In this document: piece by piece, positions 25,049 through 33,392 of the stretch
How positions within the stretch are numbered: the first letter of the stretch is position 1
Layout of the letters: every line of letters begins with the position of its first letter
Assembly: GCA_013388685.1 (NCBI GenBank)
Contig: JACAET010000039.1
Location: 62,001 to 126,000, forward strand
Reading direction: 5' to 3'
DNA: 64,000 nt
DNA from: Chloroflexota bacterium
GTDB taxonomy: Bacteria; Chloroflexota; Anaerolineae; Anaerolineales; Villigracilaceae
Program-made: the position numbers and the translations under genes
The notes under the pieces: model-generated
The model's database searches: none
The model's input: the letters and a program-made list of their open reading frames with translations, nothing else
Told to the model about the DNA's origin: nothing

Positions 25049-25624
25049 ATGATAGCAACTCTGCGCGGTGAAGTAACACAAATCGAAGACAATGCCATCA
25101 TTCTTGAAGTGGGCGGGGTGGGACTGCGGGTCTTCGTCCCTGCCATGCTGCGGACCAAACTCAAGGCTGGTGAAGCGGCGTTTTTGTTCACCCATCTCGT
25201 CGTCCGCGAAGACGCGCTGACGTTGTATGGGTTTGAATCGCAAGCCGACCGCGAACTCTTCACCCTCCTGCTCGGCGTGGACGGTGTCGGTCCCAAGGTT
25301 GCGCTCTCGGTGCTCTCGACCATGACCCTGGATGCCGTCCAGCGCGCCGTCTTCGCCGATGAAGCCGACCTGCTGAGCCGCGTGCCCGGCGTGGGCAAGA
25401 AGACCGCGCAAAAGATGGCGCTCCACTTGAAGGATAAACTCAAGCCGACGGACGCCCTGGCGCGCGTCGCGGTGATGTCCGACAAGGACAGCGAGGTGCT
25501 TGCCGCGCTGACCGCGCTGGGCTACTCGGTGGTCGAAGCGCAAGCCGCCATCCAGGCAATTCCCAAGGATGCGCCCGACGACGTGGAGGAACGTCTGCGG
25601 CTGGCGCTGGGGTATTTTCAATGA
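25049..25624 (+). CDS. ruvA: Holliday junction DNA helicase subunit RuvA
   Basis: A 191-residue RuvA, which binds Holliday junctions and recruits the RuvB motor. It has the N-terminal OB fold (MIATLRGEV), two helix-hairpin-helix motifs (LLGVDGVGPKVAL and LLSRVPGVGKKTAQKM) and the C-terminal RuvB-contacting domain (ALTALGYSVVEAQAAI). The start at 25049 gives the standard MIA N-terminus; an upstream frame is repeat-derived. Confidence 0.96.
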   Translation: MIATLRGEVTQIEDNAIILEVGGVGLRVFVPAMLRTKLKAGEAAFLFTHLVVREDALTLYGFESQADRELFTLLLGVDGVGPKVALSVLSTMTLDAVQRAVFADEADLLSRVPGVGKKTAQKMALHLKDKLKPTDALARVAVMSDKDSEVLAALTALGYSVVEAQAAIQAIPKDAPDDVEERLRLALGYFQ

Positions 25625-25632
25625 GTGGGTTG

Positions 25633-25661
25633 TCGCTCCGAGAAATCGGAGCGATTTTTTT
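25633..25661 (+). terminator. Intrinsic terminator after ruvA
   Basis: A perfect 9-bp stem TCGCTCCGA/TCGGAGCGA with a GAAA tetraloop is followed by seven T residues. It ends the yebC-ruvC-ruvA transcript. The following ~180 bp up to 25840 hold only repeat remnants. Confidence 0.9.
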
Positions 25662-25915
25662 ATTCGACCTCTTGCATAGGTCAGCCGATGGTACACTTGC
25701 CTCCCGCTCCGCTTCGCTTCGGGGATGCTTCGCAATGACGGGCAAGCGCCAGGGGAGAACGTCTCTTATCTGAAGACGTACTGTGAGCCCTCTGGCGCAC
25801 ATTTGCAGGAGGTTTGTTTACGCAGAATTAACTGAAACCCAGAATTTTGTGGTATAAAATTTTGTCGGGGTTGAGAGTGTTTTTAGGGGAAGCGGAAGAA
25901 GAAAGGAATACGTGT

Positions 25916-27598
25916 ATGAAGAAACAAAAGACAATCGTTGCCGGCGCATTAGGGGAGTGTGTCCACGTGGCGGGTGTGACGAATTTTTTGCGTCTCGCGG
26001 AAGCGACTGGCTGGCGGACGGTGTTCCTCGGTCCCGCCGTGCCGATCGAAGAGATGATCCGGGTTGCCAAACGCGAAAAAGCGGATCTGGTGGGAGTCTC
26101 GTATCGGCTGACGCCCGAAACGGGCGAGCGCTTGCTGGGCGAGTTTGCCGAAGCCGCCTCGGAACTGCACGAGAAGGGAGTCCGCTTTGCGTTTGGAGGG
26201 ACGCCTCCCGTCGCGGAGCGCGTCGAGCGAATCGGTTTCTTCGAGCGGGTTTTCGACGGGAGCGAACCGGTCGAGGAGGTGTTAAGTTATCTGAAGGGGG
26301 ATCGGGCGTCGGTGAAGTCCGAGGCGGATTTTCCGCAGACAACGGTGGCGCGTATCCGCTGGAAATCGCCATATCCGATCCTGCGGCATCATTTTGGTCT
26401 TCCAACAATGGACGCTACGATGGCAGGCATCGAAAAGATCGCCGAGGCGCATGCGTTGGATGTGATTTCACTGGGCACCGACCAGGACGCGCAGGAAAAT
26501 TTCTTCCATCCTGAACGGCAGGATTCGCGGCGCAAGGGCGCGGGCGGCGTGCCGGTGCGCTCGGCGGACGATTACCGCGCTTTGTATCGGGCAAGTCGAC
26601 GCGGCAACTATCCGTTGTTGCGCACATATTCGGGAACCGATGATTTCATTCGGCTGGCTGAGATGTACAAGGAAACGATCAATATCGCCTGGTGCGCCAT
26701 CCCGCTGTTTTGGTTCAACCAGATGGATGGGCGCGGACCGTGGGACCTCGAGGGTTCGATCCGCGAGCATCAGAACGTGATGAAGTGGTATGGCGAGCAT
26801 AATATTCCCGTTGAGTTGAACGAGCCGCATCACTGGGGCATGCGCGATTCGTCGGATGTGACGTTCGTCGTTTCGGCATATCTTTCGGCGTATAACGCGC
26901 GCGCGTTCGGCGTGAAAGATTATATTGCGCAACTCATGTTCAACAGCCCGCCCGGTTTATCGGATGCGATGGATTTGGCGAAGATGCTTGCCGTGATGGA
27001 TATGGTCGAGCCGCTTTCTACCCCCCTTTCATCCCCCCATTTTTCGCAGAAAAATGGGGGGACAGAGGGGGGCGGGTTCCGTATTTGGAAGCAAACTCGC
27101 ATCGGACTGCTCTCGCATCCGCTCGACCCCGCCGCCGCGCGCGGACATCTTGCTGCCGCCACCTATCTGCAAATGGCGCTCAAGCCGCACATCTATCACA
27201 TCGTCGGTCACACAGAGGCGCATCACGCCGCCGCCGCGGAGGACGTTATCGAAGCCAGCAAGATTGTCCGCCGCGCCATCGAAAATGCGATGGGTATGCC
27301 CAATATGACCGCCGACAAGGCGATCACAAAACGACGCAAGGAACTTGTGAAGGAAGCGAACGTTTTACTGGAAGCCATCTCGCATCTCGCGGGACCCGGG
27401 GTTGGCGACCCGCTTACGGACGCCGCCACCCTCGCCCGGGCAGTGACCTCCGGTCTCATGGACGCGCCGCAACTGCGTAACAACAAGTTCGGGCGCGGAT
27501 TGGTACGAACGAGCATCGTCAAAGGCGCCAGTGTGGTTGTGGACCAAAAGGGAAAACCGGTCTCCGAGAGCAAACGTATCGCGCAGTTAACCATATAG
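25916..27598 (+). CDS. Cobalamin (B12)-binding protein with mutase-like C-terminal domain
   Basis: A 560-residue protein. Residues 1-135 form a B12-binding Rossmann fold: GECVHVAGV supplies the His of the H-x-x-G motif, then SYRLT and FGGTPP give the S-x-L and G-G parts. The remaining ~420 residues look like a catalytic barrel of a B12-dependent mutase or methyltransferase (TYSGTDDFIRLAEMY, NEPHHWGMRDSSDV, QLMFNSPPGLSDAMD), but I cannot assign the reaction. GAAAGGAA precedes the ATG. A palindromic element is inserted in frame at 27021-27072. The opine-type dehydrogenase follows after 46 bases and may act on the same substrate. Confidence 0.75.
   Translation: MKKQKTIVAGALGECVHVAGVTNFLRLAEATGWRTVFLGPAVPIEEMIRVAKREKADLVGVSYRLTPETGERLLGEFAEAASELHEKGVRFAFGGTPPVAERVERIGFFERVFDGSEPVEEVLSYLKGDRASVKSEADFPQTTVARIRWKSPYPILRHHFGLPTMDATMAGIEKIAEAHALDVISLGTDQDAQENFFHPERQDSRRKGAGGVPVRSADDYRALYRASRRGNYPLLRTYSGTDDFIRLAEMYKETINIAWCAIPLFWFNQMDGRGPWDLEGSIREHQNVMKWYGEHNIPVELNEPHHWGMRDSSDVTFVVSAYLSAYNARAFGVKDYIAQLMFNSPPGLSDAMDLAKMLAVMDMVEPLSTPLSSPHFSQKNGGTEGGGFRIWKQTRIGLLSHPLDPAAARGHLAAATYLQMALKPHIYHIVGHTEAHHAAAAEDVIEASKIVRRAIENAMGMPNMTADKAITKRRKELVKEANVLLEAISHLAGPGVGDPLTDAATLARAVTSGLMDAPQLRNNKFGRGLVRTSIVKGASVVVDQKGKPVSESKRIAQLTI
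27021..27072. repeat. Palindromic element inserted in frame within the B12-protein gene
   Basis: A perfect 13-bp inverted repeat, CCCCCCATTTTTC (27033-27045) and GAAAAATGGGGGG (27049-27061), loop GCA, is enclosed by further C-run and G-run arms. The gene's frame stays open through it, adding a low-complexity stretch (SSPHFSQKNGGTEGGG). This looks like a mobile palindromic repeat that landed in coding sequence. Confidence 0.75.
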
Positions 27599-27644
27599 GT
27601 TGCGTGTTCAACGCGATAATCTACAAAACTCAAAAGGAGGCAGC

Positions 27645-28745
27645 ATGGCAAACAACTTTGCAGTCATTGGCGCCGGTCATGGCGGAAAAGCCATGGCGGC
27701 GCACCTCGCCTTGATGGGGTTCGAGGTCTCGCTCTATAACCGCACCCTGAGCCACATCGAGGTCATCAAAAAGCGCGGTGGCATCGAACTGGACGGAGAT
27801 GAAAACGTCCCACACGGTTTCGGCAAACTGGCGCTGGTCACAGACCACATGGCAGAAGCGATTCGCGGTGTCGAAGTCATCATGGTCGTCCTGCCGTCCT
27901 CCGCCCACGCGGAGGTTGCCGCCACCATGGCGCCCCACCTGGCGGATGGGCAGATCGTCATCCTGCACCCGGGACGCACCTGCGGCGCGCTGGAGGTCTC
28001 GAAAGCGCTTCGTGACAAGGGCTGTACGGCGGATGTCACCGTCGCCGAGGCGGAAACCTTCATCTACGCCTCCCGCTCCGAAGGTCCCGCCGCGGCGCGC
28101 ATCTTCCGCGTCAAGGAAGCCCTGCCGCTGGCGGCTCTGCCTGCCACCCGCACGCGGCCCGTGCTGGACGCGATCAAGGACGCGTACCCCCAATTTTTCG
28201 ACGGCATTGACGTCCTGCATACCAGCCTGAACAACATGGGCGCCATCTTCCACCCTGCCCTGACCCTGCTCAACAGCGGCTGGATCGAAGCCACCCACGG
28301 CGATTACCAGTTCTACATTGACGGTGTCACCCCGTCGGTGGCGCGCGTGCTCGAAGTGCTGGATCGCGAACGCGTGACCGTCGCCTCTGCGCTGGGCATC
28401 CGCGCCCGCACCGCCCTCGAGTGGCTCAAACTCGCCTACGACGCCAGCGGCGCCGACCTCTACGAAGCCATCCACAACCAGCCGGGTTACTACGGCATCA
28501 AAGCCCCGCCCACACTCAACCACCGCTACCTTTTCGAAGACATCCCCATGAGCCTCGTGCCTATCGCCTCGCTGGGCAACCGCTACGGCGTATCGGTACG
28601 CGGCATGGAAAGCATCATCCGCATCGGGAGCATCATCCACAGAACCGACTACTGGCGGCGGGGACGAACCGTGGAAAAACTGGGACTGGCACAATGGAGC
28701 GTGAGCGAGTTGACGCGCTATGTGCAGGATGGACAAGTGAACTAA
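27645..28745 (+). CDS. Octopine/nopaline (opine)-type NAD(P)-dependent dehydrogenase
   Basis: A 366-residue enzyme. The N-terminal Rossmann motif is VIGAGHGGKAMAAH, followed by the HPGRTCGALE stretch and the C-terminal opine dehydrogenase domain with the conserved LNNMGAIFHPALTLLN containing the catalytic His. Family enzymes condense an amino acid with a keto acid, or the reverse. AAAGGAGG lies 4 bases before the ATG. Close spacing behind the B12 protein suggests a shared pathway for an amino acid such as ornithine or a diamino acid, which is inferred only. Confidence 0.86.
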   Translation: MANNFAVIGAGHGGKAMAAHLALMGFEVSLYNRTLSHIEVIKKRGGIELDGDENVPHGFGKLALVTDHMAEAIRGVEVIMVVLPSSAHAEVAATMAPHLADGQIVILHPGRTCGALEVSKALRDKGCTADVTVAEAETFIYASRSEGPAAARIFRVKEALPLAALPATRTRPVLDAIKDAYPQFFDGIDVLHTSLNNMGAIFHPALTLLNSGWIEATHGDYQFYIDGVTPSVARVLEVLDRERVTVASALGIRARTALEWLKLAYDASGADLYEAIHNQPGYYGIKAPPTLNHRYLFEDIPMSLVPIASLGNRYGVSVRGMESIIRIGSIIHRTDYWRRGRTVEKLGLAQWSVSELTRYVQDGQVN

Positions 28746-28779
28746 TCGTGTTTCTCTCTTCCGCTTTCTGGATTTGCGG

Positions 28780-28809
28780 TTCACATTCCGGGCAACATGC
28801 GGGTATACT
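28780..28809 (+). promoter_or_regulatory. Promoter of the antiporter/PII-like operon
   Basis: TTCACA (28780-28785) and TATACT (28804-28809) are 18 bases apart. The ATG of the antiporter is 11 bases after the -10 box with no ribosome binding site, so the message probably has almost no leader. Confidence 0.55.
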
Positions 28810-28820
28810 CTTGGAACATT

Positions 28821-30083
28821 ATGAGCCAGTTCCTCCAGCTTGCCTTTTTGATTTCGGTCATCCTGTTTTCAGCCAAGATCGCCGGTTACTTGAGCATACG
28901 CATCGGACAGCCCTCGGTGCTAGGCGAACTGCTCGTCGGCATCCTGCTGGGACCATCTCTCATCAATTTGCTCAATTTGCCGTTCATTCAGCACAGCATG
29001 TCAGAAACCATTACGGAGTTTGCCGAGTTTGGCGTGCTTCTGCTCATGTTCATTGCTGGGCTCGAACTGCACTTCGGCGAAATGCGCCGGAATATCCGCG
29101 TGGCGGCGCTGGCTGGCTTTTTGGGGGTTGCCCTTCCGATTTTGATGGGCTGGGGCGCGGGCAGGTTTCTGGGAATGGATCCGTTTATGTCTCTTTTCCT
29201 GGGGTTGACGCTGGGCGCCACCAGCGTCAGTATTTCCGCGCAGACCCTGATCGAATTGAGAGCCCTGCGCAGCCGCGTGGGATTGAGTCTGCTGGGCGCG
29301 GCGGTCTTCGACGATATTTTGATCATCCTCTTCCTTTCCATCTTTCTCGGCGTTCAAGGAGGCGGCGAGACCACGGCAGACATTCTGGCAATCCTGCTGA
29401 GGATGGAGCTGTTCCTTGTCTTTTCGGTGTTGCTCGGGCTTTGGGGTTTGCCCTGGCTCATCCGCCAGACTGCCAAACTTCCCATCAGCCAGGGGCTGTT
29501 GACCGTTTCACTCATCGTCATGTTTATCTATGGCATTGCGGCGGAGTTGTTCGGCGGCATGGCTGCCATCACTGGAGCGTTTCTGGCGGGGTTGATGCTG
29601 GGGCGCACGCCGGAAAAGGAACGCATCGAAATCGGCGCGCACGCCCTGGCATACGGCATGTTCGTGCCGATCTTCTTCGTGAATATCGGCTTGTCCATCA
29701 ATTTGCGGGAGTTCAAGCTGGATTCTCTGGTGATGACGCTTGTCATTCTTCTTGTCGCTGTGGTGGGCAAGTGGCTGGGCGCGGGCTTGGGCGCCCGCCT
29801 GGGCGGGCTTGCCAGGGCGGAAGCGCTTCAATTGGGCGCCGGCATGATTTCGCGTGGCGAAGTAGGGTTGATTGTGGCGGATGTTGGTATTCGGGAAGGC
29901 TTGATTTTCGACAATGGATTTTCGGCGATCGTCATGATGGTGCTGATGACCACGTTGATTACGCCGCCCATCCTGCGCGCGCTTTTTAACCGGAAAACGA
30001 TGAAGCATGGAAAAAAGCCAATGGACGATGAACCGGCTGAAGCCCGGTCTGATGCGTCCCATACCCACGAGGAGGCAGCCTGA
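28821..30083 (+). CDS. CPA2-family cation/proton antiporter (Kef/NapA type) without RCK domain
   Basis: A 420-residue protein with about 12-13 membrane helices. Typical motifs are GELLVGILLGPSL, FGVLLLMFIAGLELHF, the discontinuous-helix GATSVSISAQTL, the ion-binding Asp pair in AAVFDDILIILFL, and AGMISRGEVGLIVADVG. It would exchange K+ or Na+ for protons. Unlike KefB/KefC or CpaA it stops after the membrane part with a ~35-residue charged tail, so no TrkA/RCK regulatory domain is attached. The stop overlaps by one base the first of three small PII-like genes, which probably regulate it. Confidence 0.88.
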   Translation: MSQFLQLAFLISVILFSAKIAGYLSIRIGQPSVLGELLVGILLGPSLINLLNLPFIQHSMSETITEFAEFGVLLLMFIAGLELHFGEMRRNIRVAALAGFLGVALPILMGWGAGRFLGMDPFMSLFLGLTLGATSVSISAQTLIELRALRSRVGLSLLGAAVFDDILIILFLSIFLGVQGGGETTADILAILLRMELFLVFSVLLGLWGLPWLIRQTAKLPISQGLLTVSLIVMFIYGIAAELFGGMAAITGAFLAGLMLGRTPEKERIEIGAHALAYGMFVPIFFVNIGLSINLREFKLDSLVMTLVILLVAVVGKWLGAGLGARLGGLARAEALQLGAGMISRGEVGLIVADVGIREGLIFDNGFSAIVMMVLMTTLITPPILRALFNRKTMKHGKKPMDDEPAEARSDASHTHEEAA

Positions 30084-30439
30084 TGTTTTTCATCCTGTTT
30101 GTCATGCATAACCCGGATCTGCTGGACGACTTGCTCGGGGCTTGGGAGGCGGCGGGGGTCCAGCGGGCGACGGTCATGTTCAGCACCGGCATGCGCAGAC
30201 TCCGTCAAAAGGAGGGCTTACGCGACGACCTGCCGCTGATGCCTTCCCTGGAGGATTTTTACGAAGCGTCGCAGGCTTTCAGCCGTACAATCTTTACAAC
30301 CGCCAAAGATGAGTCTATGATAGAGAGCATCCTCGCTGCGACACAACGCGTGGTGGGAGACCTGCGTAATCATGAGACAGGCGTGTTTCTTGTCCTGCCT
30401 GTGATCAAGGCGTATGGCTTGGAGAAAGGAGATGGCTGA
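30083..30439 (+). CDS. PII-like small protein 1 of the antiporter operon
   Basis: A 118-residue protein whose predicted strand-helix-strand-strand-helix-strand order fits a GlnB/PII fold: MFFILFVMH, a helix PDLLDDLLGAWEAAG, RATVMFSTG, a ~30-residue loop, SRTIFTTA, a helix ESMIESILAATQRVVG, and GVFLVLPVIKAYGL. I do not recognise a named family. It overlaps the antiporter stop (TGATG) and the next gene's start in the same manner, so all three are coupled. A ligand-sensing role is inferred. Confidence 0.7.
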   Translation: MFFILFVMHNPDLLDDLLGAWEAAGVQRATVMFSTGMRRLRQKEGLRDDLPLMPSLEDFYEASQAFSRTIFTTAKDESMIESILAATQRVVGDLRNHETGVFLVLPVIKAYGLEKGDG

Positions 30440-30774
30440 TGAATGGACAGATTCATTTACTGATGCTCGCCGTCGTTCAGGAGCAGGACCGCGACGAAGC
30501 CGCCCGCGCCCTGGAAAAACTCAATACGCCGGTGGTGTATCTGTTCAGCGCAGGCGGTTTTCTGGGACGCCGCAACGCCACCCTGCTCATCGGTTTGCGC
30601 AAGGGACTGGAGGAGGACGCCATCCGCATTCTGCGGGAGACCTGCAAACAACACACCGAATACCTGACCCTGCCGTTGGAGGGTTCGCCTCTTCCCATGC
30701 CGACGCCTGTTCCCGTGACCGTGGGCGGCGCCACCCTTTTTGCCCTGCCGGTGGAACATTTTGAGGAAATCTAG
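30439..30774 (+). CDS. c-di-AMP receptor-like (DarA/PstA) PII-like protein 2
   Basis: A 111-residue protein very close in plan to B. subtilis DarA (about 109 residues). AGGFLGRRNATLLIGL matches the GGFL...N-x-T ligand loop, and the C-terminal VTVGGATLFALPVEHFEEI (19 residues) aligns along its length with DarA's end. The position of the Arg-Val-Thr ligand motif reads VVY here, so c-di-AMP binding could be weakened or changed. It is translationally coupled to its neighbours. DarA-type proteins bind c-di-AMP, a signal for potassium, which fits a cation antiporter operon. Confidence 0.85.
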   Translation: MNGQIHLLMLAVVQEQDRDEAARALEKLNTPVVYLFSAGGFLGRRNATLLIGLRKGLEEDAIRILRETCKQHTEYLTLPLEGSPLPMPTPVPVTVGGATLFALPVEHFEEI

Positions 30775-30789
30775 CGAGGAGTGTGAAGG

Positions 30790-31053
30790 ATGAAAATGAT
30801 TATTCTCATCGTCAAAGACAGCGATGCCGATGAGGTGACCCAGGCGCTGACCGCCGACAAGTACCGCGTGACGCGTGTAGCCTCCACCGGCGGTTTTCTG
30901 CGAAGCGGACGGGTCACTCTGTTTATCGGCGTGCGCGACGAGCGCGCCGAACTGGTGCAGGAATTGATCCGCTCGAAACTGCCGCCCCTGCCCTCCGGAG
31001 AAAAACGCGCCACGTGGTTCGTCATCCCGGTGGAACGATTCGAGCAGGTGTAA
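30790..31053 (+). CDS. c-di-AMP receptor-like (DarA/PstA) PII-like protein 3
   Basis: An 87-residue DarA-family protein. YRVTRVASTGGFLRSGRVTL keeps the Arg-x-Thr and GGFL ligand motifs, though the family Asn is Arg. The C-terminus ATWFVIPVERFEQV matches DarA. The loop between the second helix and the last strand is about 20 residues shorter than in protein 2, so it is a compact version. AAGGATG follows a 15-base gap from the previous stop. A terminator follows at 31087. Confidence 0.87.
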   Translation: MKMIILIVKDSDADEVTQALTADKYRVTRVASTGGFLRSGRVTLFIGVRDERAELVQELIRSKLPPLPSGEKRATWFVIPVERFEQV

Positions 31054-31086
31054 ACGGGAACAAACGCCCTGTTCAAATGGTCTGCT

Positions 31087-31123
31087 ATGCGGAGACACGC
31101 AGCGTTCAGTGTCTCCGCATTTT
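31087..31123 (+). terminator. Terminator after the antiporter/PII-like operon
   Basis: A perfect 12-bp stem (31087-31098 with 31109-31120), loop of ten bases, followed by four T residues counting the stem end. It marks the end of the four-gene operon. Confidence 0.8.
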
Positions 31124-31141
31124 ATAAATGTTGAGGTTGAA

Positions 31142-32371
31142 ATGGATACAAAATTGCGATTTTTCAGTATTTTTCTCGCCCTCACGCTTGCCGCCCTGGC
31201 ATGCAATTCCCCGTTGGGGGGCGGTGAGACGCCCTCCTCCCCCGACCAGGTGGCGACCATCGTCGCGTCCACCCTCGTGGCAGTGACGGATGCCCCGCCA
31301 ACCGGCGTCACGCCTGAGGCGGAGGAACCAGCCGCCCTGCTCCCGCACAGCCTGTATTACCTCGGCAACGATAGCGCCAACCTCTCCCAGGTCTTCCGCA
31401 TGGAACGGGATGGAGTCACCACGCGCCAACTGACGTTTGAGACCGATTCGGTCGGTTCCTACGACATCTCCCCTGTGGATGGGAGCGTCGTTTACGTGGC
31501 GGGCAACCAAATGATTTTGATTCAGGCAGACGGTTCCGGTCGACGCGTGCTCCTGGATGGCGGTCCCATGGACGAAAACAATCCCTTCCTCACAAGCATC
31601 AATTCGCCGGTCTTCTCTCCCGATGGGCGGAGCATCGCCTACGGCAGAGGCGGTTTGAGTTTTTATTCGCTGGAAACAAGCGCCTCCAACCTGGTCATCG
31701 AAAACCAGTGGGACGATGTCGGCGGCGGTCTGCTCGTCCCGCGCGAATTGTATTGGCCCGAAAAATACTCGCCCGACGGGCAAAAACTGCTCGTCTCGCT
31801 CGGCTACTACGAAGGCGGTTCCTCCGCCATCTACTACCCCAACGGCAACGCGTTGGTGCGGCTGAACGGCGCGGATGGCGCAGTCGTCTGCTGTGGCGAC
31901 CCCATTTGGAGCGCCGACAGCACCGCCCTGTACTCTGCTTACCCTTACATGGGCATGTTTAGCGCCGGCTTATGGCGCGTGGACGCCTCCACCGGAACCG
32001 TGACCACCCTCCTGCCCGGCGAAGCGGGTGACGGAACATACAACATCCCCTCCGATGCCTACCTTGCCCCCGACGGACAGTTGTACTACTTCTTCGTCAA
32101 CTTCCGACCCGAACAGGATTTCGTCCAGCGTGCGCCGATGCAGTTGGTGCGCTCCGCGTCCGACGGCGTGAGCGGACGAACCGTCCTGCGCCCCGACACG
32201 TTCGAACTCATGAACGAAGCGCTCTGGGCGCCCGATGCCCGTTTTGTCCTCGTCGCCTTTGCCCCGATTGCAGATATTTACGCCGGCGGGCGGGTGGAGA
32301 TCGTTTACACCGACTCACGCCCCAACGTGAGTCTCATTCCCTTCGCACAGCGATTAAAATGGGGTCCATGA
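31142..32371 (+). CDS. Lipoprotein with TolB-like beta-propeller
   Basis: A 409-residue protein with signal peptide and lipobox LAALAC. After a ~45-residue low-complexity linker, PD40/TolB-like blades are visible: [42 protein letters not shown] and [15 protein letters not shown]. It is probably anchored outside the membrane and binds a partner or ligand. It overlaps the ROK kinase gene by 4 bases (ATGA), implying co-translation, although the functional link is unclear. Confidence 0.82.
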   Translation: MDTKLRFFSIFLALTLAALACNSPLGGGETPSSPDQVATIVASTLVAVTDAPPTGVTPEAEEPAALLPHSLYYLGNDSANLSQVFRMERDGVTTRQLTFETDSVGSYDISPVDGSVVYVAGNQMILIQADGSGRRVLLDGGPMDENNPFLTSINSPVFSPDGRSIAYGRGGLSFYSLETSASNLVIENQWDDVGGGLLVPRELYWPEKYSPDGQKLLVSLGYYEGGSSAIYYPNGNALVRLNGADGAVVCCGDPIWSADSTALYSAYPYMGMFSAGLWRVDASTGTVTTLLPGEAGDGTYNIPSDAYLAPDGQLYYFFVNFRPEQDFVQRAPMQLVRSASDGVSGRTVLRPDTFELMNEALWAPDARFVLVAFAPIADIYAGGRVEIVYTDSRPNVSLIPFAQRLKWGP

Positions 32372-33288
32372 CACCTCTCTTCGGCGGCATCGAAGGCGGC
32401 GGGACAAAATTCATCTGCGCGGTGGGAACATCGCCCGACGATATTCGCCGCGAAACGCGTTTCCCCACCACAGCCCCGGCCGAAACACTGGGACAGGCGA
32501 TTGACTTCTTCAAACAGGTGGAACGCGACTATGGCAGACTCTCCGCTTTGGGAATTGCAACCTTCGGTCCCATTGACCCGAATCCTGCCTCACCAGCCCA
32601 CGGCTTTATCCTCCCGACTCCAAAACCCGGCTGGTCGAATGCCAATGTGTTGGGCATGTTGAAGTCTGCCTTCGACATGCCCATCGTGTTCGAATTGGAT
32701 GTCAACGGCGCGGCGATGGGCGAGTGGACCTGGGGCGCGGCGCAGGGACTCGACACCTTCCTCTATCTGACGGTCGGCACCGGAATCGGCGGCGGTGTGA
32801 TGGCAAATGGGTCGCTCCTGCACGGTTTGCTCTGTCCTGAGATGGGACACATCATGATCCCCCATGACCCCCTCCGCGACCCGTTCGAAGGCGTCTGTCC
32901 CTTCCACAACGATTGCTTCGAGGGGCTGGCATCCGGTCCCGCGCTGGAAAAACGCTGGGGTCGGCGCGCCGAAACGCTCCCGCCCGATCATCCCGCCTGG
33001 GCGCTGGAGGCGCACTACATCGCGCTGGCGCTGGCAAATTATACGCTGACCTTTTCCCCTCAGCGCATCGTTATCGGCGGCGGCGTGGGCGGGCGCGAAG
33101 ACCTGTTGCCCCTCATCCGCAGGCAGGTGCAGGAGATTTTGAACGGCTACGTCCGGTCGCCGGCAGTGGCGGAGAAAATAGACGAGTTCATCGTCCACGC
33201 CGGGCTGGGAAGCCGCGCTGGTATGCTGGGCGCAATCGCTCTGGCAAAACAGGCAACATCATCAGTAGATCACGAAAACCGCGCGTAG
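32368..33288 (+). CDS. ROK-family sugar kinase, probable fructokinase
   Basis: A 306-residue kinase. The ATP-binding start [15 protein letters not shown], the GTGIGGGV loop and the zinc-type motif with [11 protein letters not shown] followed by [16 protein letters not shown] are those of bacterial fructokinases (Mak/ScrK type), which phosphorylate fructose at C6. Start set at the ATGA overlap with the lipoprotein gene. Confidence 0.88.
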   Translation: MTPLFGGIEGGGTKFICAVGTSPDDIRRETRFPTTAPAETLGQAIDFFKQVERDYGRLSALGIATFGPIDPNPASPAHGFILPTPKPGWSNANVLGMLKSAFDMPIVFELDVNGAAMGEWTWGAAQGLDTFLYLTVGTGIGGGVMANGSLLHGLLCPEMGHIMIPHDPLRDPFEGVCPFHNDCFEGLASGPALEKRWGRRAETLPPDHPAWALEAHYIALALANYTLTFSPQRIVIGGGVGGREDLLPLIRRQVQEILNGYVRSPAVAEKIDEFIVHAGLGSRAGMLGAIALAKQATSSVDHENRA

Positions 33289-33317
33289 TGTGTGCTCTTT
33301 GTGCAACACGCAAATGC

Positions 33318-33333
33318 GGCGGTAGAGACCGCC
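33318..33333. repeat. Loop-conserved hairpin, copy 5
   Basis: Stem GGCGGT/ACCGCC with loop AGAG, 60 bp upstream of guaA. Nearby ACGCGC-type bases (CCGCGCGTAG) resemble flanks of other copies. Confidence 0.6.
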
Positions 33334-33392
33334 TAATACGCACTTTTGTGAAGGACTGAGGATGACTTTCGACATTCGGCTGAGGTTTTTTT

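Noticed and set aside
27001..27080. Sequencing error or frameshift in the B12-protein gene
   Set aside because: The frame is open on both sides and the extra sequence is a perfect palindrome, so an inserted repeat explains it better.
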